From: Pseudomonadota bacterium
GTDB lineage: Bacteria > Pseudomonadota > Gammaproteobacteria > Steroidobacterales > Steroidobacteraceae
Assembly: GCA_023417315.1 (NCBI GenBank)
Contig: JAEZFW010000049.1
Span: 1 to 64,000 of the forward strand
Direction of reading: 5' to 3'
DNA: 64,000 bases
Made by a program: the position numbers and the translations under genes. Positions 41,182 to 50,690 of this stretch are shown here, in pieces. Position 1 is the stretch's first letter. Every line of letters begins with the position of its first letter. The notes below the pieces were generated by a model. The model saw only the letters and a list, made by a program, of their open reading frames with translations, did not search any database and had not been told where the DNA came from.

Positions 41182-43215
41182 ATGCCCGCAAGAATCCTTG
41201 AGCGATACGCGCAACGTGCGACGCACCTTCCTCGCGTTGCGAAGATGTCGATGGCGATTGCGACGGACATGCTCGCATTGCCGATCATCTTGCTGCTTGC
41301 GATCACCCTTCGGCGTACATCGCTGACCGATGCGCTCACGATTTCTCCCTGGCTTCTGATCGTGTGTCCCATCTTATGCGTGTGCGTGTTCGCGTGCTTT
41401 GGCATGTACCGCACGGTCTTCCGTTTCATATCGCGCGTTGCTCTCTTTAGGGCGGGCGTGGCAGTGCTTGTTGGCTCGATGTGCTTCTCGGCGTTCAACT
41501 TCGCGTTCGCGCCGCATCCGATCTCGATACACGGAATCATCATCTTCTCGGGATTTGCGCTCCTCTATGTAGCGCTGAGTCGCGCTCTCGTTCGTGAGGT
41601 GTTGTACTTCCGACGCGGTAAGAAGGAGCGAGTGCTCATCTACGGCGCGGGAGAGACGGGTGCGCAGTTGATTCGTTCATTGCGAGATAGCCGTCAATAC
41701 GAGCCGATCGCGTTCATCGACTGCGACAAGGCGCTTCACGGCAGAGTGATCACCGGCGTGAAGGTGTTCGCTCCGGAAGAACTGCCTCGCCTCATCTCGA
41801 GGGAGAAGATTTCTTCCGTACTGCTCGCCATACCATCGTGCTCGCGACGACAAAGGCAACTCGTACTGAAGTCGCTCGAGCAATACCCGGTTCACGTGCG
41901 AACGGTGCCGGACATAGGTGACATCGTCGCGGGGAATGCGACTGTCGCTGACGTGCGAGAAGTGGACCCGAGCGATCTTCTTGGACGCGATAGCGTGCCC
42001 CCGGACGAGACGCTCCTGCAGGCGTGCATCAAGGACAAGGTCGTCATGGTGAGCGGTGCCGGTGGCTCGATCGGCTCTGAGCTCTGCAGGCAGATCGTTC
42101 GCTCCGGCCCGAAGCGACTGGTGTTGATGGAGATGTCGGAGCCCGCGCTTTATCACATCGACCGCGAGCTACGCACGATCTGCAAGAGCAAGGGCGCCGA
42201 AGTGGAGATCGTGCCGTTGCTGGGCAACGCGCATCATCGCAATCGCGCGCGCGAGATCATGCAGAGATTCGGTGTCCAGACGGTCTATCACGCCGCTGCC
42301 TATAAGCATGTGCCCATTGTCGAGCAGAACATCATTGAAGGTATCCACAACAACGTCTTCAGCACGTGGTACTTGGCTGAAGCCGCGTTGGAGGCGAAAG
42401 TCGAGACGTTCGTGCTGATCTCCACCGATAAGGCGGTCAATCCAACGAACGTGATGGGCGCAACGAAACGTCTGGCGGAGCTCACACTTCAAGGACTGCA
42501 ACAACGATCGACGGGCACGCGCTTCTGCATGGTTCGGTTCGGTAACGTGCTCGAGTCCTCCGGCTCCGTCGTGCCTTTGTTTCGTGAGCAGATCAAACGA
42601 GGTGGCCCGGTCACGGTCACACATCGAGATATCATCCGCTACTTCATGACGATCCCGGAGGCATCGCAGCTCGTCCTACAAGCTGGAGCATTGGGCCAGG
42701 GCGGAGATGTCTTCGTGTTGGATATGGGCGAACCGTTACGAATCGCCGATCTAGCGCGCCGCATGATCAGCTTGATGGGCCTGACAGTACGAGACGAAAC
42801 GAATCCAGATGGAGACATTGAGATCGTCTACACAGGCTTGCGACCCGCTGAGAAGTTGTACGAGGAGCTTCTCATTGGTGGCAACGTCACGCGTACCGAG
42901 CACCCGATGATTCGTCGCGCGGTGGAGCATCACATCCCCTGGATGCAACTACGCGAGACGCTCGCTGAACTACTCGATGCCCTCGATGCATTCGATTGCG
43001 AGCGCGCGCGGGCACTGCTTATGCAGACCGTCGTCGAGTATCGGCCCGAATCGGCCATCCAAGATCTTGTTTGGCTACAAGAACAGCAATTCGAGCGCGA
43101 GCCCTCGAACGTCACGCCGCTTCGTCCGAGCCGAAGCCGCGCTCAAAGTGCGAAAGTAGGACGCGCCGTGCGCGATGATGCCACCGATTCGCAGCTCTCA
43201 CTCCCCGGCGCTTGA
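41182..43215 (+). CDS. WbpM/FlaA1-like UDP-HexNAc 4,6-dehydratase, membrane-bound (copy 1)
   Basis: WbpM-type enzymes remove water from UDP-GlcNAc to give the 4-keto-6-deoxy sugar used for QuiNAc, FucNAc or bacillosamine. The N-terminus has four membrane helices, then a Rossmann domain (YGAGETGAQLIRSLRD) and the catalytic domain (VSGAGGSIGSELCRQI; LISTDKAVNPTNVMGATKR, where the usual catalytic Tyr is Met as in WbpM). ATG at 41182 gives 677 residues; this start aligns with the paralogue (MPARILERYAQRA against MPTRWLEWSARAV). An ATG at 41026 would add 52 residues without support. Confidence 0.92.
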   Translation: MPARILERYAQRATHLPRVAKMSMAIATDMLALPIILLLAITLRRTSLTDALTISPWLLIVCPILCVCVFACFGMYRTVFRFISRVALFRAGVAVLVGSMCFSAFNFAFAPHPISIHGIIIFSGFALLYVALSRALVREVLYFRRGKKERVLIYGAGETGAQLIRSLRDSRQYEPIAFIDCDKALHGRVITGVKVFAPEELPRLISREKISSVLLAIPSCSRRQRQLVLKSLEQYPVHVRTVPDIGDIVAGNATVADVREVDPSDLLGRDSVPPDETLLQACIKDKVVMVSGAGGSIGSELCRQIVRSGPKRLVLMEMSEPALYHIDRELRTICKSKGAEVEIVPLLGNAHHRNRAREIMQRFGVQTVYHAAAYKHVPIVEQNIIEGIHNNVFSTWYLAEAALEAKVETFVLISTDKAVNPTNVMGATKRLAELTLQGLQQRSTGTRFCMVRFGNVLESSGSVVPLFREQIKRGGPVTVTHRDIIRYFMTIPEASQLVLQAGALGQGGDVFVLDMGEPLRIADLARRMISLMGLTVRDETNPDGDIEIVYTGLRPAEKLYEELLIGGNVTRTEHPMIRRAVEHHIPWMQLRETLAELLDALDAFDCERARALLMQTVVEYRPESAIQDLVWLQEQQFEREPSNVTPLRPSRSRAQSAKVGRAVRDDATDSQLSLPGA

Positions 43216-43262
43216 ACTCGTTCTAAGACTGTAGGGCCCGCTCAACAATCGCCGACGAGCTA

Positions 43263-43291
43263 TTGTAAAACATACAAAAAATACCTATAAG
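43263..43291 (+). promoter_or_regulatory. Promoter between the two dehydratase genes
   Basis: TTGTAA at 43263-43268 and TATAAG at 43286-43291 are separated by 17 A/T-rich bases, a good sigma-70 layout in a GC-rich region. It lies 115 bases upstream of the second dehydratase, which could therefore be expressed separately from its tandem copy. Confidence 0.6.
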
Positions 43292-43406
43292 GAGCGGGAG
43301 TCTTGGGGAGCGCTCTGGCAAGCAACCTCGAGCGGACTAAAGGCGAAGAGCAGCACCCGCTCACATAAGCAACTCTCAAAGCCAGAGCCGTGCATGGGAA
43401 CGGAAG

Positions 43407-45398
43407 ATGCCGACACGGTGGCTAGAGTGGTCTGCGCGCGCGGTTGCGCGGTTGTCTCGCGACACAAAAGTGTCGATTGCGTTTACAGCTGATGCGATCG
43501 CTATACCACTAACTTTGTTTGCAGGAATCGCTCTTCGCCGCGCGTCTCTTTCAGCGGCGTGGGAAGTCGATTCATCGGTGTATGTGTTCGCCACTGTCGC
43601 GGCGCTCGCTGTTTTCTCGATGCTCGGGCTCTACCGGGCAGTTTTCCGCTTCATCTCACACAAGACGCTAGTCACGGCGGCACTGGGCGTTCTGATCTGC
43701 GCTGCGAGCCTTGGGATCTTCAACGAGATCGCATTCGATCGCGAGATTTCGCTCAATGCCATCGCAATCTTCGCGTGCCTCTTGCTTCTCTATTTGGTTT
43801 CGAGCCGCACGTTCGTTCGCGAGCTCTTGCACTACACGCGCGGTGCGAAGAAGCGGGTCGCGATTTACGGAGCGGGTGCAACGGGAGCTCAACTCGCGCG
43901 CACTCTACGGGAGAGCGGTAGCCATATACCCGTCGCCTTCCTGGATGAGGATGTGACGTTGCAGGGGAGCCTAATCAGCGGGATCAAGGTGTACTCACCT
44001 CAGGTTCTGCCTGTCCTCGTGAAGCGTAAGCGAATCGCATCGGTGTTGTTGGCTATTCCTTCGTGCTCACGTCGCCAGCGGCACGCCATTCTGAAATCGC
44101 TCGAGCCCCTGCCGGTCCATGTACGAACGGTTCCGGAGATCGCCGACATCATCTCGGGCAAAGCTGCGATCGAGGATCTGCGCGAGGTGGATGCGAACGA
44201 TCTCCTCGGCCGCGAACCGGTGGCGCCGAATCTCAAGCTATTAGAAGCCTGCATTCGCGACAAGTCGGTACTGGTGACCGGAGCAGGCGGCTCCATTGGA
44301 TCGGAGCTCTGCCGTCAGATTATTAGGTCGAACCCTGCTCGGCTCGTGCTCCTCGAAATATCGGAGCCGGCCCTTTATCAAATCGAGCGCGAAATTCGCT
44401 CGCTCGCGGACTCGCTGCGTAGTCGGGTCGACATCGTTCCCTTGCTCGGCAACGCCGCGCATGGCAACCGGATGCGCGATTTGATGCATACCTACGCTAT
44501 CCAAACCGCGTATCACGCGGCGGCGTACAAGCATGTACCCATCGTCGAGCACAACGTCATCGAAGGAATTCGCAACAACGTGCTCGGCACGCTCCGACTC
44601 GCGGAAGCCGCCATCGACTGTGGAGTCGAAACCTTCGTATTGATTTCGACGGACAAGGCGGTCAATCCAACGAATGTGATGGGCGCGACCAAGCGCTTCG
44701 CCGAGTTGATCCTCCAAGCATTGCAGCAGGGTTCGAGCACGAAGCTGTGCATGGTCCGTTTCGGCAATGTGCTGGAATCTTCAGGCTCGGTCGTGCCGCT
44801 TTTTCGCGAGCAGATCAAGCGCGGCGGTCCCGTGACGGTGACACATAAGGAAATCATCCGTTACTTCATGACCATTCCCGAGGCGTCGCAGCTCGTTCTT
44901 CAGGCTGGCGCGATGGCGCTGGGTGGCGATGTCTTCGTGCTGGATATGGGCAAGCCGGTGCGCATCGTCGATCTCGCAAAACGAATGATCAATCTGATGG
45001 GCGCCACAGTGCGCGACGAGGAGAATCCGGAAGGTGACATCGAGATCCACTTCACCGGATTGAGGCCCGCGGAAAAGCTCTATGAGGAGTTGCTGATCGG
45101 CAGCAACGCCACAGGCACGACTCATCCGATGATCATGAGAGCGAGCGAGCCGTATGTCCCCTGGGACCAGTTGCAAGGAGTCTTGAGCGATCTCGCGACG
45201 GCAATGGATTCGTTCGATTGCGAGAAGGCGCGAGAGCTGCTCGTCCAAACTGTCGCCGAATACCATCCACCCGCCGGGCTGCAGGATCTCGTGTGGGCCA
45301 GGTCGCGGCTCGACTCGGAGCGAGGGAACGTGACGGATCTGCGTACGAGGCGCGCTCAGAAGGCCAAGGCCAGCTTGGTTGTCGCTCAACCTTCCTAG
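43407..45398 (+). CDS. WbpM/FlaA1-like UDP-HexNAc 4,6-dehydratase, membrane-bound (copy 2)
   Basis: A 663-residue tandem paralogue of the preceding gene, similar over its whole length: four N-terminal membrane helices, YGAGATGAQLARTL, VTGAGGSIGSELCRQI and the active-site run LISTDKAVNPTNVMGATKR with Met in place of Tyr. The C-terminal region AGLQDLVWARSRL also matches. GGAA lies just before the ATG, and a separate promoter is likely at 43263-43291. Two copies could make different stereoisomers or serve two polymers, but the sequence does not tell which. Confidence 0.92.
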   Translation: MPTRWLEWSARAVARLSRDTKVSIAFTADAIAIPLTLFAGIALRRASLSAAWEVDSSVYVFATVAALAVFSMLGLYRAVFRFISHKTLVTAALGVLICAASLGIFNEIAFDREISLNAIAIFACLLLLYLVSSRTFVRELLHYTRGAKKRVAIYGAGATGAQLARTLRESGSHIPVAFLDEDVTLQGSLISGIKVYSPQVLPVLVKRKRIASVLLAIPSCSRRQRHAILKSLEPLPVHVRTVPEIADIISGKAAIEDLREVDANDLLGREPVAPNLKLLEACIRDKSVLVTGAGGSIGSELCRQIIRSNPARLVLLEISEPALYQIEREIRSLADSLRSRVDIVPLLGNAAHGNRMRDLMHTYAIQTAYHAAAYKHVPIVEHNVIEGIRNNVLGTLRLAEAAIDCGVETFVLISTDKAVNPTNVMGATKRFAELILQALQQGSSTKLCMVRFGNVLESSGSVVPLFREQIKRGGPVTVTHKEIIRYFMTIPEASQLVLQAGAMALGGDVFVLDMGKPVRIVDLAKRMINLMGATVRDEENPEGDIEIHFTGLRPAEKLYEELLIGSNATGTTHPMIMRASEPYVPWDQLQGVLSDLATAMDSFDCEKARELLVQTVAEYHPPAGLQDLVWARSRLDSERGNVTDLRTRRAQKAKASLVVAQPS

Positions 45399-45512
45399 TC
45401 CTTAAGCCTGGATTCAGGAACTAGGCGTCCTCGGCACTTTTGATTTCATCCTAGCGGGCCCCTGTGTAAACTTCCCCGCCTCGTCGCCGAGAGAATCAGC
45501 CAAAGCGGCTCC

Positions 45513-48383
45513 ATGACCAGAACGAAATTATCCGGCCTGTGGTACGGGCTGGCCGCAATTCTTGTGTGCAGCGTATGTGCCCTCCTGACCGATGCGCACG
45601 CGCAGACGCCGACACCCGAGCAGCTCGAAATGTTCCGGAATCTTCCTCCGGAGCAGCAGCGCTTGATATTGGAGTCGCTCGGCGACATGGATCTCGATAG
45701 CACTCAATCCGGGTCTCGCGACCTCGGAACGGAACGGACGGAGCGAACGAGGACCACCAATCGCAACAGAGCTCAACAAGACGCTCTGGGGCGTCTGATC
45801 CAGACTGATCGGGATCCGCGGTTCAAGGCGTACGACAGCTTGCTCCTGTCGCTCGAAATTCGGGAGTTCAAAGAGCAAGAGCCGCAGCTTGCTTATCCCG
45901 CTGGGTTCCCGCCCACCGGCGCTTCAGCCGGGACCGCTGGAGTACCGGTCTCGACGGTGCCGATGCAGCCTCGTGAGCCGATCGTTCGCACTGAAGCTGA
46001 AGTCGAGCGACTCGAGGACCTGCGTACCAGAATCTTGAGGCGCAATCCGCTTCAGCTCGACAAGTGGGGCATCCTGACCGTTCCGGAGCTTGGACCCATA
46101 CCGCTTGCGGGGTTGAATGCAAACGAAGCGCGGCAACGTATCGCTGCCGAGCCCTTGCTTGCTGACTACGTCGTCAAGGTCACTTACTTGCCACTCGATC
46201 CCGTCGGCTCTCGCTCGCTGAAGCCGTTCGGCCAAGACCTCTTCGAGACTGCACCTGACACGTTTGCTCCTGCGACCGATATTCCGGTGCCTGCCGGCTA
46301 TGTCGTCGGGCCCGGCGATACATTCGAGGTCCAATTGATCGGCAGCACGAAAGGGCGCTATTCGCTCGTCGTGCGTCGCGATGGCCGCATCAACTTCCCA
46401 GAGCTAGGGCCAATCACCGTGGGTGGGATGGAGTTCGATGATGTTCGCGCGATGCTCGAGCAGCGGGTCAGCGAACAGCTCATCGGAACCCAGGTCAGCG
46501 TTCAAATGGGCGAGTTGCGAGGGATTCAGGTGTTTGTCGTCGGCGACGCCAAATATCCTGGCTCGTACACGGTCAGCGGGCTGTCCAGCGTCACCAATGC
46601 GCTGTTCGTAAGCGGCGGTGTCAACGAGGTTGGATCGTTGCGCCGGATTGAGGTCAAGCGCGACGGTCAAACGTTGACGCGCTTCGATCTATACGAGCTG
46701 TTACTGCGAGGCGACACGAGGGCGGACGTGCGCCTCATGTCGGGCGACGTCATCTTCATTCCCCCGGTCGGCTCTGTAGTTGGAATCTCGGGCGAGGTTC
46801 GGCGCCCAGCACTATACGAGCTCAAAGGCGAAAGCTCGGTTGCTGATCTCATCGAGCTTGCAGGCGGACTCAACGCGATGGCGGATGCGCGGCTAGCGAC
46901 CATTGAGCGTGTCGACCCGTCCCGGCGCCGTACGATCGTGGACGTCGATTTGACGGGCGCCTCTGCGTCCACGGCACTTCAGGACGGCGACATCGTTCGC
47001 ATCCCCTCTGTGCGCGCCACGGTGGAGGATGCGGTCGTGTTGCACGGTCACGTGCATCGTCCTGGCGAATATCAGCACCGTCCGGGTATGCGCATCACGG
47101 ACGTCATCATGAGCTTGGACGAACTGAAGCCCATGGCGGATCAGCGATATGTGCTCATCCGTCGAGAGACGCCGCCCAATCGACGCATCGAGTATCTCTC
47201 GGTCGATCTCTTGCAAGCGCTTCAGCAGAAGGGATCGCAGCCCGATGTGCTTCTGGAGCCTCGCGACCAGATCTATGTGTTCGATTTGGAGGCTGGCCGA
47301 GATCGCCAGCTCGAGCCTCTACTCCGCGAGTTGCGTTTGCAGTCCTCGCACGATGCTCCCACCGCGGAGGTGAGCGTCGGCGGCCGGGTCAATGCGCCAG
47401 GGCAATATCCGTTGGAGCGCGGCATGCGCGTGAGCGACTTGATTCGCGCTGGCGGCAGCCTCAATGAGGCCGCCTACGGCGGAAGAGCCGAGTTGACGCG
47501 CAACGCGATCGAAGACGGCGAGTCGCGCAAGACCGAGTTGATCGAAATCGATCTGGCCAAAGCAATGGCAGGAGATCCTGCTGATGACATCGAGCTGCGG
47601 CCTTTCGACTACCTCGTCATCAAAGAGCTGCCGCTCTGGGGGGCTCAGGAATACGTGGAGCTCCTCGGCGAAGTGCGTTTTCCGGGGCGGTATCCGATCC
47701 AGCGAGGAGAGACACTGAAGTCTGTCGTTGCGCGGGCTGGAGGTCTCACGGAGCTCGCGTTCGCGCGGGGCACTGTCTTCACGCGAGTGTCTCTCAAGGA
47801 GCGTGAACGCAAACAGATTAGCGAGCTGACTAATCGGCTGCAGACGGATCTGGCGCAGGTCTCGTTGATGGCTGCTCAAGAAGCCCGTGGCGATGCCGCG
47901 CAAGCGTTAGCGGTTGGACAGCAGTTGCTGCAGAACCTCTCCGATGCCGAACCAGTCGGGCGTCTCGTGATTCACCTCGAGAGAACTCTCGCAGCGGCAG
48001 AGGGCGCGCCCGAAGACATCATCTTGAAAGATGGAGACCAGTTGCTCGTGCCTCGCGTTACGCAGGAGGTCACCGTGATTGGCGAGGTGCAGAGTCCCAC
48101 CTCGCACCTTTATGCGAAGAATCTGCGTCGCACTGAGTACATCGATTTGAGTGGTGGAATGACGCAGCGCGCTGACAAAGGGCGCATCTACGTCGTTCGC
48201 GCGGACGGTAGTGTGGTCACCGGCAGCGATAGCTGGTTCGGTGGCGCGGAGGCCATGGAGCCCGGTGATACGATCGTGGTGCCACTCGATGCGGAGCGCA
48301 TGCGTGCGCTGCCACTGTGGACTGCTGTGACCACGATCATCTACAACTTGGCAGTCGCGGTCGCTGCTGTGAACTCGTTCTGA
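45513..48383 (+). CDS. Polysaccharide export protein, Wza type with multiple SLBB domains (copy 2)
   Basis: A 956-residue paralogue of the export protein at 25673. A signal peptide ends near AHAQ; the segment TPTPEQLEMFRNLPPEQQ follows, matching the first copy. The export domain begins with YVVGPGDTFEVQLIG; SLBB-type blocks include GDAKYPGSY, GEVRRPALY, GHVHRPGEY, GRVNAPGQY and GEVRFPGRY. The C-terminus TTIIYNLAVAVAAVNSF is identical in both. No lipobox is seen, unlike E. coli Wza. The rml genes follow directly. Confidence 0.9.
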   Translation: MTRTKLSGLWYGLAAILVCSVCALLTDAHAQTPTPEQLEMFRNLPPEQQRLILESLGDMDLDSTQSGSRDLGTERTERTRTTNRNRAQQDALGRLIQTDRDPRFKAYDSLLLSLEIREFKEQEPQLAYPAGFPPTGASAGTAGVPVSTVPMQPREPIVRTEAEVERLEDLRTRILRRNPLQLDKWGILTVPELGPIPLAGLNANEARQRIAAEPLLADYVVKVTYLPLDPVGSRSLKPFGQDLFETAPDTFAPATDIPVPAGYVVGPGDTFEVQLIGSTKGRYSLVVRRDGRINFPELGPITVGGMEFDDVRAMLEQRVSEQLIGTQVSVQMGELRGIQVFVVGDAKYPGSYTVSGLSSVTNALFVSGGVNEVGSLRRIEVKRDGQTLTRFDLYELLLRGDTRADVRLMSGDVIFIPPVGSVVGISGEVRRPALYELKGESSVADLIELAGGLNAMADARLATIERVDPSRRRTIVDVDLTGASASTALQDGDIVRIPSVRATVEDAVVLHGHVHRPGEYQHRPGMRITDVIMSLDELKPMADQRYVLIRRETPPNRRIEYLSVDLLQALQQKGSQPDVLLEPRDQIYVFDLEAGRDRQLEPLLRELRLQSSHDAPTAEVSVGGRVNAPGQYPLERGMRVSDLIRAGGSLNEAAYGGRAELTRNAIEDGESRKTELIEIDLAKAMAGDPADDIELRPFDYLVIKELPLWGAQEYVELLGEVRFPGRYPIQRGETLKSVVARAGGLTELAFARGTVFTRVSLKERERKQISELTNRLQTDLAQVSLMAAQEARGDAAQALAVGQQLLQNLSDAEPVGRLVIHLERTLAAAEGAPEDIILKDGDQLLVPRVTQEVTVIGEVQSPTSHLYAKNLRRTEYIDLSGGMTQRADKGRIYVVRADGSVVTGSDSWFGGAEAMEPGDTIVVPLDAERMRALPLWTAVTTIIYNLAVAVAAVNSF

Positions 48384-48394
48384 CGAGGGTTGAG

Positions 48395-49276
48395 ATGAGC
48401 CTCAAAGGGATAATCCTGGCGGGTGGCTCGGGCACCCGATTGCACCCGGTCACGCTGGGCGTCAGCAAACAATTGCTGCCAGTCTACGACAAACCGATGG
48501 TGTACTACCCCCTGTCGACGTTGATGTTGGCAGGGGTGCGAGACGTGTTATTGATCTCAACACCAACCGATCTCCCGCACTATCAGCGTTTACTTCAAGA
48601 CGGCAGCCAGTGGGGTATCTCCATCAGCTATGCAGAGCAGCTTCGTCCGGAAGGCCTGGCCCAGGCGTTCACGATCGGTCGAACGTTCGTAGGCAATGAC
48701 CGCGTGGCGCTGGTCCTCGGCGACAACATCTTCTATGGACACGGGCTACCCGAACTGCTGCGGCAGGCTGCTCAAAGGAAAGAAGGCGCCACCGTCTTCG
48801 CCTATCATGTGAAGGATCCGGAACGATACGGCGTCGTGAGCTTCGATTCATCCGGGCGCGCGCTGGACATCGAGGAGAAGCCCCAGCAGCCGAAATCGAA
48901 CTTCGCAGTGACCGGGCTCTACTTCTACGACAACACGGTCGTAGACATCGCCGCCCAGTTGAAGCCTTCCGCTCGCGGCGAGTATGAAATCACCGATGTG
49001 AATCGCGCCTATCTCGCGCTCGGCCGATTGAGTGTCGAGCTGTTCGGTCGGGGCATTGCGTGGCTCGATACGGGTACGCACGAATCGCTCCTACAAGCAG
49101 CGATGTTCATCGAGGCGATCGAAACACGACAGGGACTGAAGGTCTGTTGTCCAGAAGAGATCGCCTATCGCGCGGGTTACATCGACGAGAAACAACTCGG
49201 TTCACTTGCCCAGCCGCTCGCGAAGACAGGCTACGGCCAATATCTTCTCGACGTTCTATCAGGGCACAAGCGGTAA
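48395..49276 (+). CDS. rfbA: Glucose-1-phosphate thymidylyltransferase
   Basis: RmlA makes dTDP-glucose from dTTP and glucose 1-phosphate, the first step to dTDP-L-rhamnose. The 293-residue protein starts MSLKGIILAGGSGTRLHPVTLGVSKQLLPVYDKP, containing the nucleotide-binding GGSGTRL and the catalytic lysine in SKQLLPVYDKP. LVLGDNIFYG holds the metal aspartate. GAGGG at 48385-48389 lies five bases before the ATG. Its TAA overlaps the next ATG by one base. The order rmlA-C-D-B differs from the common B-D-A-C. Confidence 0.96.
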   Translation: MSLKGIILAGGSGTRLHPVTLGVSKQLLPVYDKPMVYYPLSTLMLAGVRDVLLISTPTDLPHYQRLLQDGSQWGISISYAEQLRPEGLAQAFTIGRTFVGNDRVALVLGDNIFYGHGLPELLRQAAQRKEGATVFAYHVKDPERYGVVSFDSSGRALDIEEKPQQPKSNFAVTGLYFYDNTVVDIAAQLKPSARGEYEITDVNRAYLALGRLSVELFGRGIAWLDTGTHESLLQAAMFIEAIETRQGLKVCCPEEIAYRAGYIDEKQLGSLAQPLAKTGYGQYLLDVLSGHKR

Positions 49277-49824
49277 TGCAGTTCGAACGCCTTGCTATTC
49301 CGGACGTCGTGCTCGTACGTCCGAAGGTTTTCGGGGACGCCCGAGGGTTCTTCCTCGAAACATGGGAGGAACGCAAGTTCGCGGCTGCGGGAATCGAAGC
49401 GCGATTCGTGCAGGACAACCACAGCCGCTCGACTCGCTACACGCTGCGCGGACTTCACTATCAGATCCAACGACCGCAGGGAAAGCTCGTTCGCGTCGCG
49501 AGCGGCGCGGTCTTGGATGTTGCCGTCGATATGCGGCGGAGCTCGCCCAGCTTTGGTCGATGGGTCGCGGCAGAGATCTCGGCCGAGAACAGGCACATGT
49601 TGTGGGTGCCGCCTGGATTCGCGCATGGATTCGTCGTTCTCAGCGACAGCGCTGATTTCCTCTACAAGTGCACGGATTTCTATGCGCCGGAGCACGAGAG
49701 GTGCGTGCGCTGGAACGACAGTGATCTGGCGATTGATTGGAAGTTGCCTATCGGTGTGCAGCCGCTCCTCTCAGCAAAGGATCAGGTTGGCTTGCCGTTC
49801 GCGGAAGCGGAAGCGTACCCATGA
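49276..49824 (+). CDS. rfbC: dTDP-4-dehydrorhamnose 3,5-epimerase
   Basis: RmlC inverts C3 and C5 of dTDP-4-keto-6-deoxyglucose. The 182 residues carry the family motifs FVQDNHSRS, RGLHYQ with the catalytic His, and the DFYAPEHE region with the proton-donor Tyr. The first codon overlaps the rmlA stop (TAATG) and the last overlaps rmlD (ATGA), implying translational coupling. Confidence 0.96.
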   Translation: MQFERLAIPDVVLVRPKVFGDARGFFLETWEERKFAAAGIEARFVQDNHSRSTRYTLRGLHYQIQRPQGKLVRVASGAVLDVAVDMRRSSPSFGRWVAAEISAENRHMLWVPPGFAHGFVVLSDSADFLYKCTDFYAPEHERCVRWNDSDLAIDWKLPIGVQPLLSAKDQVGLPFAEAEAYP

Positions 49825-50690
49825 AAGTACTCGTGACCGGGGCGCAAGGACAGGTCGGTCGCGCACTTGTCCGCGCGGCACCTGCGGCGATGGAAGTCAT
49901 CGCACTCGCGCGCGACGAGCTCGATATCAGCGAGGTAGCTCGTATCGACGCCGTAGTTCGAGAGATCAGACCGGATGTAATCGTCAACGCAGCGGCATAT
50001 ACCGCTGTGGATCGGGCGGAAGCCGAGCCTGAGCGTGCCGCAGAGATCAACGAGAGGGCTCCAGGATACCTAGCAACTGCGGCAGCTCGGACAGCAGCGC
50101 GCATGGTTCACATCTCGACTGACTATGTCTTCGCCGGCGATCGCACGACTCCGGCAAAGCCAGGTGACCTTCCGCGCCCGTTGAGCGTCTACGGTGCCAC
50201 GAAGCTTGCCGGCGAACGCGCAGTGCGATCCGCGTTGCCTGAACGAGCCGTCATCTTGCGCACCTCATGGGTCTATGCCGCCGAAGGACACAATTTCGTG
50301 AGAACGATGTTGCGACTGATGAGGGAGAAAGGCGCGGTACGGGTCGTGGCCGATCAGATCGGCACACCGACAGCAGCCTTTTCGGTAGCACAGGCGATTT
50401 GGCAGTTCATTCAGCAACCGCATTTGTATGGCACTTTTCACTGGTCCGATGCGGGTGTGGCGAGCTGGTACGACTTCGCCGTTGCAATAGCGGAGGAGGG
50501 GCGTGCACAGGGCCTTCTGTCGAACGAGATCGCCATTGCGCCCATTCCGACCGCGGACTTTCCGACGCCTGCTCGTCGTCCGCCGTTCAGCTTGCTGGAT
50601 TGCAGCGCGACGCGTGAAGCCACAGGATTGCCGCAAATTCATTGGCGCGCGAATCTCAGGCGCGTCTTAGAGGAGATGACGATTGCGTAA
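49821..50690 (+). CDS. rfbD: dTDP-4-dehydrorhamnose reductase
   Basis: RmlD reduces the C4 keto group to give dTDP-L-rhamnose. The 289-residue short-chain reductase begins MKVLVTGAQGQVGRALV. STDYVFAG and PLSVYGATKLAGE hold the Thr-Tyr-Lys catalytic set. The start overlaps the rmlC stop by four bases. The end overlaps the next gene, which starts with TTG, by eight bases. Confidence 0.96.
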   Translation: MKVLVTGAQGQVGRALVRAAPAAMEVIALARDELDISEVARIDAVVREIRPDVIVNAAAYTAVDRAEAEPERAAEINERAPGYLATAAARTAARMVHISTDYVFAGDRTTPAKPGDLPRPLSVYGATKLAGERAVRSALPERAVILRTSWVYAAEGHNFVRTMLRLMREKGAVRVVADQIGTPTAAFSVAQAIWQFIQQPHLYGTFHWSDAGVASWYDFAVAIAEEGRAQGLLSNEIAIAPIPTADFPTPARRPPFSLLDCSATREATGLPQIHWRANLRRVLEEMTIA

